A stretch of DNA of 64,000 nucleotides. Source: JAVVXB01 sp036651815. Its GTDB lineage: Bacteria > Bacillota > Clostridia > Christensenellales > CAG-138. The position numbers and the translations under genes are program-made. The stretch is taken from contig JAVVXB010000008.1 of assembly GCA_036651815.1 (NCBI GenBank), positions 1 through 64,000 on the forward strand, read 5' to 3'. Below the pieces are notes generated by a model that saw nothing but the letters and a program-made list of their open reading frames with translations, searched no databases and was not told where the DNA came from. This document shows, piece after piece, positions 27,952 through 36,402 of this stretch. The first letter of the stretch is position 1. Every line of letters starts with the position of its first letter.

Positions 27952-27980
27952 AACATACTATATATAATGGATGCTGTCAA
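27952..27980 (-). promoter_or_regulatory. Sigma-A promoter of the leftward carbohydrate trio
   Basis: On the minus strand: -35 TTGACA (27975-27980), 17-base spacer, -10 TATGTT (27952-27957). Confidence 0.7.
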
Positions 27981-28129
27981 TATAAAATATTCCTAATACG
28001 AGAAATAATCAACAATAATGCGTGAAATGGGGTATGAGATGCAGGGCATTAGTGGTTGCGATGCTCCATAAAACAAAACAAGATCGATTTGTAACAAAAA
28101 AATGGATAGAGCAAAACGATCATCAAGTA

Positions 28130-28158
28130 TTGACAATTGGAAAAAACAAATGTAAAAT
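28130..28158 (+). promoter_or_regulatory. Sigma-A promoter of the sugar ABC/rhamnose operon
   Basis: -35 TTGACA (28130-28135), 17-base spacer, -10 TAAAAT (28153-28158). The leader is about 100 bases. Confidence 0.8.
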
Positions 28159-28161
28159 ACA

Positions 28162-28181
28162 AAATACACAACACAGTATTT
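28162..28181. promoter_or_regulatory. Candidate operator overlapping the transcription start
   Basis: AAATAC and GTATTT form a perfect 6-bp inverted repeat with an 8-base spacer, starting four bases after the -10. This placement suits a repressor; the DeoR-type regulator at 31879 is the natural candidate. Confidence 0.45.
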
Positions 28182-28265
28182 GTCGGTAACAATCCTTACT
28201 GCACGGTTTTTGTAGAACGTTTATGAAATAATATGAAGGCGAATGGCTATAGGGAGGACAGAGGA

Positions 28266-29747
28266 GTGGAAGAACCCATCTTAGTGATGAAGGGCATCGA
28301 AAAGCAATTTCCCGGCGTGCTTGCCCTGAATAATGCACACTTAAACGTTCGCAGGGGCGAGGTTATGGCGCTCATCGGCGAAAATGGGGCAGGGAAAAGC
28401 ACCTTGATGAAGATCCTTACCGGCGTATACGCACGGGACAAGGGTGAAGTGATCTATCGAGGGAAACCAGTCGAGTATATGAATACACGGCAGTCGATGA
28501 ACGATGGTATTGCAATAATTCATCAAGAGTTGACGCTCATTCCACAGATGACGGTCTACGAAAATATATTTTTGGGACGTGAAGCAAAGACAAAAATGCA
28601 TTCGATTGACCGCAAGTTCATGATTGATAAGAGCAATGAACTGCTTGGGATGTTAAATGTGGGGCTGGACCCCAACAGTAAGGTTGGCACGCTGTCCATT
28701 GCTCAGCAGCAGATGGTCGAGATTGCAAAGGTACTGCTGTATGATACGCAATTGATTATCATGGATGAGCCGACTGACGCCTTGCCGGATGATGAGGTTG
28801 ACAGTCTATTTAAAGTGCTGAAAGAATTAAAAAAACAGAACAAAGCAATTGTTTATATAACGCATCGACTCAAGGAGATTTTTCAGATCTGCGATCGTGT
28901 TACGGTTATGCGTGACGGCGCGTTCATCAGCGAAAGCAAAGTAAGCGATGTTACGAACGATTCACTTGTTGAGATGATGGTAGGTCGTACGCTGCGCGAT
29001 CAGTTCCCACATATAGAAATCAGTCAGGGCGACAAAGTGTTGGAGGTCGCGCAGGTGTCCAACCAATATGTTCATGACGTAAGCTTTGATGTTCATGCTG
29101 GCGAAATTCTTGGAATTGTTGGTCTGGTGGGCGCGGGTCGAACGGAGCTGGCGAAAACCATCTATGGTTGTTTTTCGCATACAAAGGGAACGGTGAGGGT
29201 CAACGGTAAGCCGGTGGAACCAGGTTCCATCAAGAAAGCCATTCATTCCGGTATTTACTATATGACAGAGGATCGAAAGCAGAATGGTCTGGTGATGCTG
29301 CTGGATGTGAGAATGAACATGACGTTGTCATCACTTCGAAATATTACTAAATTGGGACTGGTAAACACCAGAAAAGAAAAACAACTGGCGGAAGAATATA
29401 AGGATCGAACCAGTGTTAAAACCCCCTCGATCTATCAGAAAGTTCGCAACCTTTCCGGTGGAAATCAACAGAAAGTCATTCTCGCGAAAGCGCTGTTGAC
29501 GCAGCCGGACGTATTGATTCTGGATGAACCGACGCGTGGCATTGATGTCGGCGCAAAAAAAGAAATCTACAGTCTCATAAATGAGCTGAAGGCAAAAGAA
29601 AAAGCCATCATTATTATTTCTTCAGAAATGCCGGAGATTCTGGGTATGAGCGATAGAATCCTCGTTATGAATGAAGGCAGGGTGAAGGGTGAGTTGCTTA
29701 GGGAAAACGCGACGCAGGAAAAGATCATGAAAATGATTCTGTACTAA
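28266..29747 (+). CDS. Sugar ABC importer ATPase, RbsA/MglA type
   Basis: A 493-residue protein with two ABC domains, as in ribose and galactose importers (CUT2 family). Domain 1 has Walker A GENGAGKST, signature LSIAQQQMVEIAK and Walker B LIIMDEPTDAL. Domain 2 has the usual degenerate Walker A GLVGAGRTEL and signature LSGGNQQKVILAK. I chose GTG 28266, eight bases after AGGGAGG, over the ATG at 28233, which has no site. It heads the operon with a permease and binding protein. Confidence 0.94.
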   Translation: MEEPILVMKGIEKQFPGVLALNNAHLNVRRGEVMALIGENGAGKSTLMKILTGVYARDKGEVIYRGKPVEYMNTRQSMNDGIAIIHQELTLIPQMTVYENIFLGREAKTKMHSIDRKFMIDKSNELLGMLNVGLDPNSKVGTLSIAQQQMVEIAKVLLYDTQLIIMDEPTDALPDDEVDSLFKVLKELKKQNKAIVYITHRLKEIFQICDRVTVMRDGAFISESKVSDVTNDSLVEMMVGRTLRDQFPHIEISQGDKVLEVAQVSNQYVHDVSFDVHAGEILGIVGLVGAGRTELAKTIYGCFSHTKGTVRVNGKPVEPGSIKKAIHSGIYYMTEDRKQNGLVMLLDVRMNMTLSSLRNITKLGLVNTRKEKQLAEEYKDRTSVKTPSIYQKVRNLSGGNQQKVILAKALLTQPDVLILDEPTRGIDVGAKKEIYSLINELKAKEKAIIIISSEMPEILGMSDRILVMNEGRVKGELLRENATQEKIMKMILY

Positions 29748-29775
29748 TTAGAAATTTGGGAGAAGGCTAAACAAA

Positions 29776-30747
29776 ATGACAGTTAACAAAAATAGTGTGT
29801 TAGGATTCATAAAAAAATATCAGCTGTTCGTTATCCTTATTTTGGTCGTTGCAGTGTTGGGTATGATCAATCCCAAGTTTCTGACGGCATCAAATTTTTC
29901 GAATATATTTAAGCAAATTGCAACCAATGCCATTTTGGCAGCAGGCATGTGCTTTGTTATTTTAACGGGCGGCATTGATATTTCCGTTGGTGCGACACTG
30001 GCGTTCGTTGGTGCAATTGCGGTGAAACTGACTTCGCAGGGCATCAATATAGCGCTTGTCCTCCTGATAAGTCTGGTCATTGGTGGATTGGTTGGGCTGG
30101 TGAATGGTATCTTTGTTGCCCATTTTAATTTACAGCCAATGATTGTAACGTTGGCAACGATGTCGATCTTTCGCGGCTTGACCTATATTTTGACCAAAGG
30201 ATCGCCGATTCCGCTCAAGATGGCGCTGCCTGGCGGACAAGCCTTTAAGTGGATTGGTAGCGGTACAATCTTTGGTGCGATTCCATTTCCATTGATATTG
30301 GTGCTGATTGTATATGCCATTGCGTTCTACATATTGAATAAAACCGCTTATGGCAGACATGTTTATGCGCTTGGCGGCAACGAGGAGGCTGCAAGACTAT
30401 CCGGTATCAATACCAAACGATCCAAGACCCTTGCCTATGTTGCCTGCGGCGTTATGGCCGCCATTGCGGGAATCATCATCTCTGCCCGTGTCGCATCGGC
30501 ACAGCCAAACGCTGGCGAGTCGTATGAAATGGACGCAATTGCTGCGGTTGTAATCGGCGGAACTTCACTCCGGGGTGGTGAAGGACGGGTACTGTACACA
30601 ATCATTGGCGCAATGATTATTGGCATGTTGAACAATTTCCTCAATCTGATGGGCGTTGACAACTATTATCAAGTTGTTGTAAAAGGCGTTGTGATCCTTG
30701 CCGCCGTTTTGATGGACGCAAAGGCTGGAAAGTCTAGAGTCAAATAA
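29776..30747 (+). CDS. Sugar ABC importer permease, RbsC type
   Basis: A 323-residue membrane protein with about ten hydrophobic segments, matching the CUT2 permease family. Typical stretches include GGIDISVGATLAFVGAI near residue 67, GRHVYALGGNEEAARLSGI near 200 and AAVVIGGTSLRGGEG near 260, the last being the coupling region that meets the ATPase. It lies between the ATPase and the binding-protein genes with short gaps. Confidence 0.94.
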   Translation: MTVNKNSVLGFIKKYQLFVILILVVAVLGMINPKFLTASNFSNIFKQIATNAILAAGMCFVILTGGIDISVGATLAFVGAIAVKLTSQGINIALVLLISLVIGGLVGLVNGIFVAHFNLQPMIVTLATMSIFRGLTYILTKGSPIPLKMALPGGQAFKWIGSGTIFGAIPFPLILVLIVYAIAFYILNKTAYGRHVYALGGNEEAARLSGINTKRSKTLAYVACGVMAAIAGIIISARVASAQPNAGESYEMDAIAAVVIGGTSLRGGEGRVLYTIIGAMIIGMLNNFLNLMGVDNYYQVVVKGVVILAAVLMDAKAGKSRVK

Positions 30748-30776
30748 ATAGAACAATTTAGAAGGAGAAAATGTAC

Positions 30777-31760
30777 ATGAAAAAAATAGTTTCCCTCATG
30801 ATGGTATTCGCAATGCTCTTTGCAGTTGCAGCTTGCGCTGCACCCACTGACACAGCGGCTGTTGTGGAACCAGAAGCCACCGCTTCGGAGCCTGCCGTCA
30901 CAGAAGAACCTGCTGCTGATGCAAAGACTGAGAAAGAAGTATTGATCGGTCTGCTGGTTTACAATGATAAGAACGAGTTCATTCAGAAGCTTATCGCTGG
31001 TGCCCAAGCAAAGTGCGACGAATATGGGTACAAGCTCGTTTCCTACAGCGCGGACAAGGATGCCGCCACTGAGATTACAAACATGGAAGATCTCATCTCC
31101 CTCAAGCCTGACGTCATTCTGTATAATCCCGTTGATTCGGATGCAGCGGAAGCGACCGTGGGTCTTGCAAATGCAGCAAACATCCCTGTAATCACGGTTG
31201 ACCGTGTTGCAAATGGTGGCGCAGTAGTTTCCCACGTTGCTTCCGATAACGTATTTGGCGGCAAACTCGCAGGCGAATACATTGTTGAACTTCTGGGCGA
31301 GGCCGGTGGGCAGGTCGTTGAGATCCAGGGCCAAGCAGGAACATCTGCAGCTCGTGATCGTGGTGAAGGTTTCCACGGCGTGGTTGACGGCAATTCCGCT
31401 ATTAGCGTGGTTGTAAGCCAAATTGGTAACTGGGATAAGGCGGAGGGTATGACCGTCATGGAGAATGCTCTGCAGGCTTATCCTGAAATCAAGGCCGTCT
31501 TTGCGCACAATGACACCATGGCGATGGGCGCAATGGAAGCGGCTCAGGCTGCGAACCGTGGCGACATCATCATTGTTGGTTTTGATGCTGACGACGATGC
31601 GGTTCAGGCTGTCAAGGATGGCAAGCTGGCAGCGACGATTGCACAGCAGCCGGAACTGATGGGCGGCAGAGGCGTTGAACTGGCCAATCAGTACCTCAAT
31701 GGCAAGACCATTGCCGCAGCTGAAGCGGTTGAAGTGACACTGATCAAAACCAAAGGTTAA
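30777..31760 (+). CDS. Sugar-binding lipoprotein, RbsB type
   Basis: A 327-residue substrate-binding protein for the importer above. The N-terminus is a lipoprotein signal peptide with lipobox-like AVAAC, so Cys near residue 20 would carry the lipid. An acidic Ala/Pro/Thr linker follows, then a type 1 periplasmic-binding fold (VLIGLLVYNDKNEFIQKL, NPVDSDAAE, FAHNDTMAMGAMEAA, GFDADDDAVQAVKDGKLAATIAQQP). ATG 30777 is nine bases from AAGGAG; ATG 30771 is only three. The sugar is inferred as a deoxyhexose from the downstream genes. Confidence 0.94.
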   Translation: MKKIVSLMMVFAMLFAVAACAAPTDTAAVVEPEATASEPAVTEEPAADAKTEKEVLIGLLVYNDKNEFIQKLIAGAQAKCDEYGYKLVSYSADKDAATEITNMEDLISLKPDVILYNPVDSDAAEATVGLANAANIPVITVDRVANGGAVVSHVASDNVFGGKLAGEYIVELLGEAGGQVVEIQGQAGTSAARDRGEGFHGVVDGNSAISVVVSQIGNWDKAEGMTVMENALQAYPEIKAVFAHNDTMAMGAMEAAQAANRGDIIIVGFDADDDAVQAVKDGKLAATIAQQPELMGGRGVELANQYLNGKTIAAAEAVEVTLIKTKG

Positions 31761-31770
31761 GATCAGAATG

Positions 31771-31796
31771 AATTTGCAATAAAATAATTGCAAATT
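31771..31796 (+). terminator. AT-rich hairpin after the binding-protein gene
   Basis: AATTTGCAAT (31771-31780) pairs with ATTGCAAATT (31787-31796) over 10 bp, then TTGT. Such weak hairpins after binding-protein genes commonly lower expression of the downstream operon genes. Confidence 0.5.
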
Positions 31797-31878
31797 TTGT
31801 AAAAACATTTGGAAATGTGTGCCTTTCTGTTTTGTTTACTTTATAATTGACTTTATCAGGAACAAGGAGGTTACAAAT

Positions 31879-32652
31879 ATGAATAAGGCAGAAAGGCACC
31901 TAAAAATTCTGGACTACATGTTGTACAACGACAAAGCAGCAACCATTGATTTGCTGCGCGAGCTTTGTTGCGTAACAAGTGAAACCATTCGTAAAGACCT
32001 GATTGAAATGGAGGAGCAGCGGAAAGTTTGCCGGGTATTGGGCGGCGCGGTCCTCTATGAAAAAATCGATGAACGACCGTTTTTGAAACGATACAACGAA
32101 AATATTAAGTTAAAGATGGAGATTGCGAAGACCGTTTCCACTATGATTGAGGATAAGGATTTTATTTCGTTGGATTCCGGTTCTACAAATCTCTGCCTTG
32201 GCATGAATTTTCCAAAGCGTGTTGTTTCGGTACTGACAAATTCGTTGGATATTGCAAAAGAGCTATCCAAACATGAACATGTACGGGTATTTGTGGCCGG
32301 TGGCGAACTGCGTGAAAAAAACATGTCCATGACCGGTGAGGGTACGGAACAATTCGTTCGGAATTATCGTGTAAAGAAAGTTTTTTTAACCAGTGAAGGG
32401 GTTGGGATTGATTATGGAATTATGGATGCGCATGAGTCGGAAAGCCGAGTGAAGCGCGCGATGATGTCCATCGCAAATGAACGTTATTTGCTGGTTGACC
32501 ACACAAAGTTTTCAGTGATTACACCCATTTGTACCGCACCGTTGAAGGAACTGACGGCAATTATTACCGACTCAGAGATCAATCCGGATATTGTGGAGCG
32601 TTATACAGATGAGGGGATAAAAATCATTGTGTCGGATCCGCTGCTCACGTGA
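31879..32652 (+). CDS. DeoR-family transcriptional regulator
   Basis: A 257-residue regulator. The N-terminal winged helix (residues 1-58) fits the DeoR pattern, with VTSETIRKDLIEME as recognition region and RVLGGAV after it. The C-terminal DeoRC sugar-phosphate-sensing domain has DSGSTNLCLG, LTNSLDIAKEL and VDHTKFSV. ATG 31879 follows AAGGAGGT. Placed between the importer and the catabolic genes, it probably represses the operon and responds to a phosphorylated intermediate such as rhamnulose-1-phosphate, as DeoR-type RhaR does in rhizobia. Confidence 0.92.
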   Translation: MNKAERHLKILDYMLYNDKAATIDLLRELCCVTSETIRKDLIEMEEQRKVCRVLGGAVLYEKIDERPFLKRYNENIKLKMEIAKTVSTMIEDKDFISLDSGSTNLCLGMNFPKRVVSVLTNSLDIAKELSKHEHVRVFVAGGELREKNMSMTGEGTEQFVRNYRVKKVFLTSEGVGIDYGIMDAHESESRVKRAMMSIANERYLLVDHTKFSVITPICTAPLKELTAIITDSEINPDIVERYTDEGIKIIVSDPLLT

Positions 32653-32765
32653 ACAGAAGCAATCGCAGGATATCGTGGGTGACGGTGTTCCACCACATTT
32701 GAATATAGCGATATTGAAGAAAGGATGGCCGGTGCAAACAAGAAACTGCATCGAAAGAATACGGT

Positions 32766-33962
32766 ATGAAGACACATAACTTTCAAGTATTTAAAGAAAA
32801 TCTGGCGGATAAGCATGTAGATGCCGAATGGGCCCTTCAGGAATTAGATAGGCTCATAATTGAGATCCCATCTTGGGGGTTCTCTGCAGCGGGCACCCGA
32901 TTCTATACATTCACCCAGAAAGGCGACGCAAAAGATTTTTTTGAAAGAGCCGATGACTGTGAGCAGGTATTCAAGCATACGGGCGCGGGCAGCCAGATCT
33001 GCATGCATATTCCGTGGGATCAATGCGATTATAAAGCGGCACGTTCGTATGTTGAGAACAAGCATATGACCTTTGGTACGCTGAACACCAACATGTTTCA
33101 GGATGATGATTTTCGTTTAGGAACGTTGGCAAACGCTGAACAGCGGGTACGGGATAAGACAATTGAAACGCTTAAACATTGCATCGATGTAGCCAATGCA
33201 GTGGGGTCTAAATCCATCAATGTCTGGACCATTGATGGTAGCAATGTCCCTGGCCAGAACGATTTCCGCGCGCGCCGCAAATGGATGCTGGACTCTTTAC
33301 AAAAAAGTTATGCGCATTTGGGAGATTCTGATATCTGTTTTAACATCGAGTATAAGTTATTTGAACCATCGTCGTACCATAATGATATTGCAGACTGGGG
33401 TACCGCGCTGTATTATGCCAATCGATTGGGAAAGCAGGCGAAGGTAACGGTCGATCTGGGTCATCATGCGTTTGGCACAAACGTTGCGCAGATTGTTTCC
33501 TTGTTGATTGATGAAGGCAAACTAGGCGCATTCCATCTGAACGATAATAATTGTGGAGACGATGATTTGATTCCTGGTACCATCAATCCATTCCGTCTAT
33601 TTGCCATTGAAAACGAGATGGTTGCAGGGATCTGCAATCCGATGACGGAAGGCGTGACGCGGAAGGTATTGCAGGGTATTGATACCAGCTTTTGTATTGA
33701 ACCGCGTGTGGAGGCAATGATCATATCCGTATTGAATTTGCAAACTGCCTATGTCAAGGCCTTGCTGGTTGATCGGGTTGCTTTGGAAGAAAAGCAGATG
33801 AACAACGATGTTCTTGGAGCCAACCGCTGCTTGATGGATGCTTTTAATACTGACATATCGCCGCTTCTTACGGAATGGCGCGCCAGGAAGGGCATCGAAG
33901 GCGATCCTTATCTGAATTACAAGGGAAGCAAATATTGTCAGGATCGTGAAAAAAGAGGATAA
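32766..33962 (+). CDS. rhaI: L-rhamnose isomerase, RhaI type
   Basis: A 398-residue xylose-isomerase-like TIM barrel of the RhaI type described in Pseudomonas stutzeri and rhizobia, not E. coli RhaA. It converts L-rhamnose to L-rhamnulose; known members accept several aldoses. Visible are the segment IPSWGFSAAGTRF near residue 34, INVWTIDGSNVPGQ near 156, the metal-binding VTVDLGHHAFGTNVAQI near 223 and FHLNDNNCGDDDL near 258. No strong ribosome-binding site is seen before ATG 32766. Aldolase and kinase genes follow. Confidence 0.9.
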   Translation: MKTHNFQVFKENLADKHVDAEWALQELDRLIIEIPSWGFSAAGTRFYTFTQKGDAKDFFERADDCEQVFKHTGAGSQICMHIPWDQCDYKAARSYVENKHMTFGTLNTNMFQDDDFRLGTLANAEQRVRDKTIETLKHCIDVANAVGSKSINVWTIDGSNVPGQNDFRARRKWMLDSLQKSYAHLGDSDICFNIEYKLFEPSSYHNDIADWGTALYYANRLGKQAKVTVDLGHHAFGTNVAQIVSLLIDEGKLGAFHLNDNNCGDDDLIPGTINPFRLFAIENEMVAGICNPMTEGVTRKVLQGIDTSFCIEPRVEAMIISVLNLQTAYVKALLVDRVALEEKQMNNDVLGANRCLMDAFNTDISPLLTEWRARKGIEGDPYLNYKGSKYCQDREKRG

Positions 33963-34087
33963 CAAACCGTTTTAGTGCAGATTAAATCAAACAACGGGTT
34001 GTGGTTACCGCTTCACCGGATATCGGCTAGCCAGTGACGGTTGCGTGCCCGTATCATGTAATAACGAAATGAAATAAGGAAACTACT

Positions 34088-34795
34088 ATGCAGAAATACA
34101 CGAAACAATATGAAAAAGAAATTCGAGAATTGGCGGATGCATGCAATTTATTAGGGAAAAAGAAACTGACATCATCTGTCGGTGGTAATCTTTCCTTGCG
34201 GGTTAGCCCGGAGCATATTCTGATTACACCAACGAGCATGCAGAAGGAATTCATTAAGCCGGAGGATATCTGCATCGTTGATTATGCGGGCAAAACAATT
34301 TACGCCCGCGAAGGGTTGGCGCCAACCAGCGAGACACCGTTTCATATAATGGTGATGAATAACCGTACGGACATTGTTTCTGCGGTGCATGCCCATTGTA
34401 CGGTGCTGAGCGCATTTGCTATCTCAAAGACCAATTGGTTGGAGCAGCCTTTTTTTCCAGAACCCAGTATGGAAATTGGACCCATTATAACCGTTCCCTA
34501 CGTGGAGCCTTCCTGTGATCGGCTTGCTGATCAGATTCAGCGGTATGTACACAAGTCCAATGGATTTTTGCTGCAAAACCATGGCGCATTAGCACTGAGC
34601 GCCAAGTCGGTTGGCGATGCGGTGGAAAAGCTTTATATGATGGAATCCATTGCAAAATCCGTTTATATGGCGGTTACGCTGGGCGAGACGAAAAAACTGA
34701 CCAAGGATGAAATTCGAAAGATAGAGGAATTGCAGCTGGTTAAGGGACTGAAAACGGAAACGGAACCGATCACTGAATCGTTTCTGTTTGATTGA
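34088..34795 (+). CDS. Class II aldolase (rhamnulose/fuculose-1-phosphate aldolase type)
   Basis: A 235-residue class II zinc aldolase. The phosphate-binding GGNLSLRV is near residue 35, the zinc ligands in AVHAHCT are near residue 100, and a third His is in LLQNHGALALS. It is shorter than E. coli RhaD (about 274) and nearer to FucA size. It would split the 1-phosphate ketose into dihydroxyacetone phosphate and L-lactaldehyde. It lies between the isomerase and kinase genes, which supports rhamnulose-1-phosphate as substrate. AAGGA precedes the start. Confidence 0.85.
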   Translation: MQKYTKQYEKEIRELADACNLLGKKKLTSSVGGNLSLRVSPEHILITPTSMQKEFIKPEDICIVDYAGKTIYAREGLAPTSETPFHIMVMNNRTDIVSAVHAHCTVLSAFAISKTNWLEQPFFPEPSMEIGPIITVPYVEPSCDRLADQIQRYVHKSNGFLLQNHGALALSAKSVGDAVEKLYMMESIAKSVYMAVTLGETKKLTKDEIRKIEELQLVKGLKTETEPITESFLFD

Positions 34796-34803
34796 TTTAA
34801 GAT

Positions 34804-36276
34804 ATGAACAAATACCTCTTGACAATTGATTTAGGTGCCTCAAATGGCAGGGGAATCGTATTTGCATACGACGGCAGCGGCATGAAACCCGTCTATGAAC
34901 ATCGTTTTGCGAACGAGATTGCGCTGCTGCGTGGTACTGCCTACTGGGACATACTGTATCTGTTTCAAAATATAAAAACGGCAATCCGTGATGCAGCCCA
35001 TCGATTCGAAATTTCCAGCATCGGTATAGATACCTGGGGATTGGATTTTGGCTTGATTGGCTATGATGGAAATTTGATGGAAAATCCCGTTGCTTATCGG
35101 GATAAACGCACCGATGGAATTATGGACGTGCTGTATCAACAGCTTCCGCAGCGCGATTTGTATTTTATGACGGGAACCCAGTGTTTGCCGGGCAATACAA
35201 TCTATCAACTGTATTATCTGCTAAAGAACCGTCCTGAGTTGTTGGATCGAACAAAAAAAATCCTGATGATGCCGGATCTGATGACCTATTTTTTGACGGG
35301 CGAGACGCATACAGAGTTTACGATTGCTTCGACAATGCAATTGATGCAAATGGATCAACGCACTTGGAATTATGAGTTACTTGATCGGATCGGATTATCT
35401 CAAGAAAAACTAACGGATATGATTTATCCAGGCGAACAAGCCTTTGCACTGAGTAGAGATTTGCAGCAGGAGCTGGGCGTCCACAATATCCCGGTTGTGA
35501 GCGTTGCATCCCACGACACTGCGTCGGCGGTGATTTCAATACCAACGCTGGATGAGGAAAGTCTATATATCAGCAGCGGTACCTGGTCAATTATTGGTAC
35601 GGAGCGCAGCGATCCACTGATTGACGAGACCAGTTATCGGGGCAACTATACCAACGAAGGTGGATTTGGCAAGACGATTCGCTATGCCAAAAGTCTGGTG
35701 GGGCTTTGGCTAATACAAGAATGTGTGCGTTGTTGGAAGGAAGCCGGGATCACCATCGGATACTCTGAAATTGAGGATCAGGTTCGGCAGGTCCAGCCGT
35801 TTATGTCGATTATTGATCCACAGGATGCGGCGCTGCAAAACAAGTGCGATATGCCGCGTGAAATTGCGCGTCTGTGTGAGCAAAATCATCAGCATATACC
35901 AGAAACTGTTGGAGAATTTGCCAGATGCATCTATGAAAGCATGGCGTTGAACTATCGAAGGTCGGTCGAAATTTTAAAACAGCAGACGGGACGTGCGTAT
36001 TCACAACTCTATGTTGTTGGTGGTGGTTCGCGGGCGAGTTTTCTCAACCAATGTATCGCAGACGCAACGGGGATTACGGTTGTTGCCGGGATGCCAGAAG
36101 CCACAGCTTACGGTAACGCATTTGCACAACTGTATTGGGGCAGTGACATTGCTTCCATTCAGGATTATCGTGGAATGATTCGAAAAAACGAATCCAATGC
36201 GCGTATCTTTATTCCACAGAACACAGACGCATGGGAAGACACGTATTCGGCATTTGAGCAGATGAGCCAAGCGTAG
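34804..36276 (+). CDS. rhaB: Rhamnulokinase-like FGGY kinase
   Basis: A 490-residue FGGY-family sugar kinase closest in pattern to rhamnulokinase, which makes L-rhamnulose-1-phosphate. The N-terminus has the phosphate-1 motif LTIDLGASNGRGI; SIGIDTWGLDFGLI near residue 74 and PVAYRDKRT near 97 are typical of RhaB. VASHDTASAV, SSGTWSIIG and VGGGSRASFLNQ mark the second domain. It starts eight bases after the aldolase stop. Confidence 0.92.
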   Translation: MNKYLLTIDLGASNGRGIVFAYDGSGMKPVYEHRFANEIALLRGTAYWDILYLFQNIKTAIRDAAHRFEISSIGIDTWGLDFGLIGYDGNLMENPVAYRDKRTDGIMDVLYQQLPQRDLYFMTGTQCLPGNTIYQLYYLLKNRPELLDRTKKILMMPDLMTYFLTGETHTEFTIASTMQLMQMDQRTWNYELLDRIGLSQEKLTDMIYPGEQAFALSRDLQQELGVHNIPVVSVASHDTASAVISIPTLDEESLYISSGTWSIIGTERSDPLIDETSYRGNYTNEGGFGKTIRYAKSLVGLWLIQECVRCWKEAGITIGYSEIEDQVRQVQPFMSIIDPQDAALQNKCDMPREIARLCEQNHQHIPETVGEFARCIYESMALNYRRSVEILKQQTGRAYSQLYVVGGGSRASFLNQCIADATGITVVAGMPEATAYGNAFAQLYWGSDIASIQDYRGMIRKNESNARIFIPQNTDAWEDTYSAFEQMSQA

Positions 36277-36402
36277 CAAAAAGAAATCGCTGATTATAAT
36301 AGAATTTGACGGATGGTATTTCAAGTATTTTTCGGTACTTTATGGTTTGTGTTGCCCAAAATTGGGAATCACTGCATCAAATGCACAGAGGAGATTTGTA
36401 GC

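Noticed and set aside
30669..31808. 379-codon minus-strand frame opposite the sugar-binding protein gene
   Set aside because: It is a codon-usage shadow of a well-supported lipoprotein gene, has no ribosome-binding site, and its translation is Cys- and His-rich noise.
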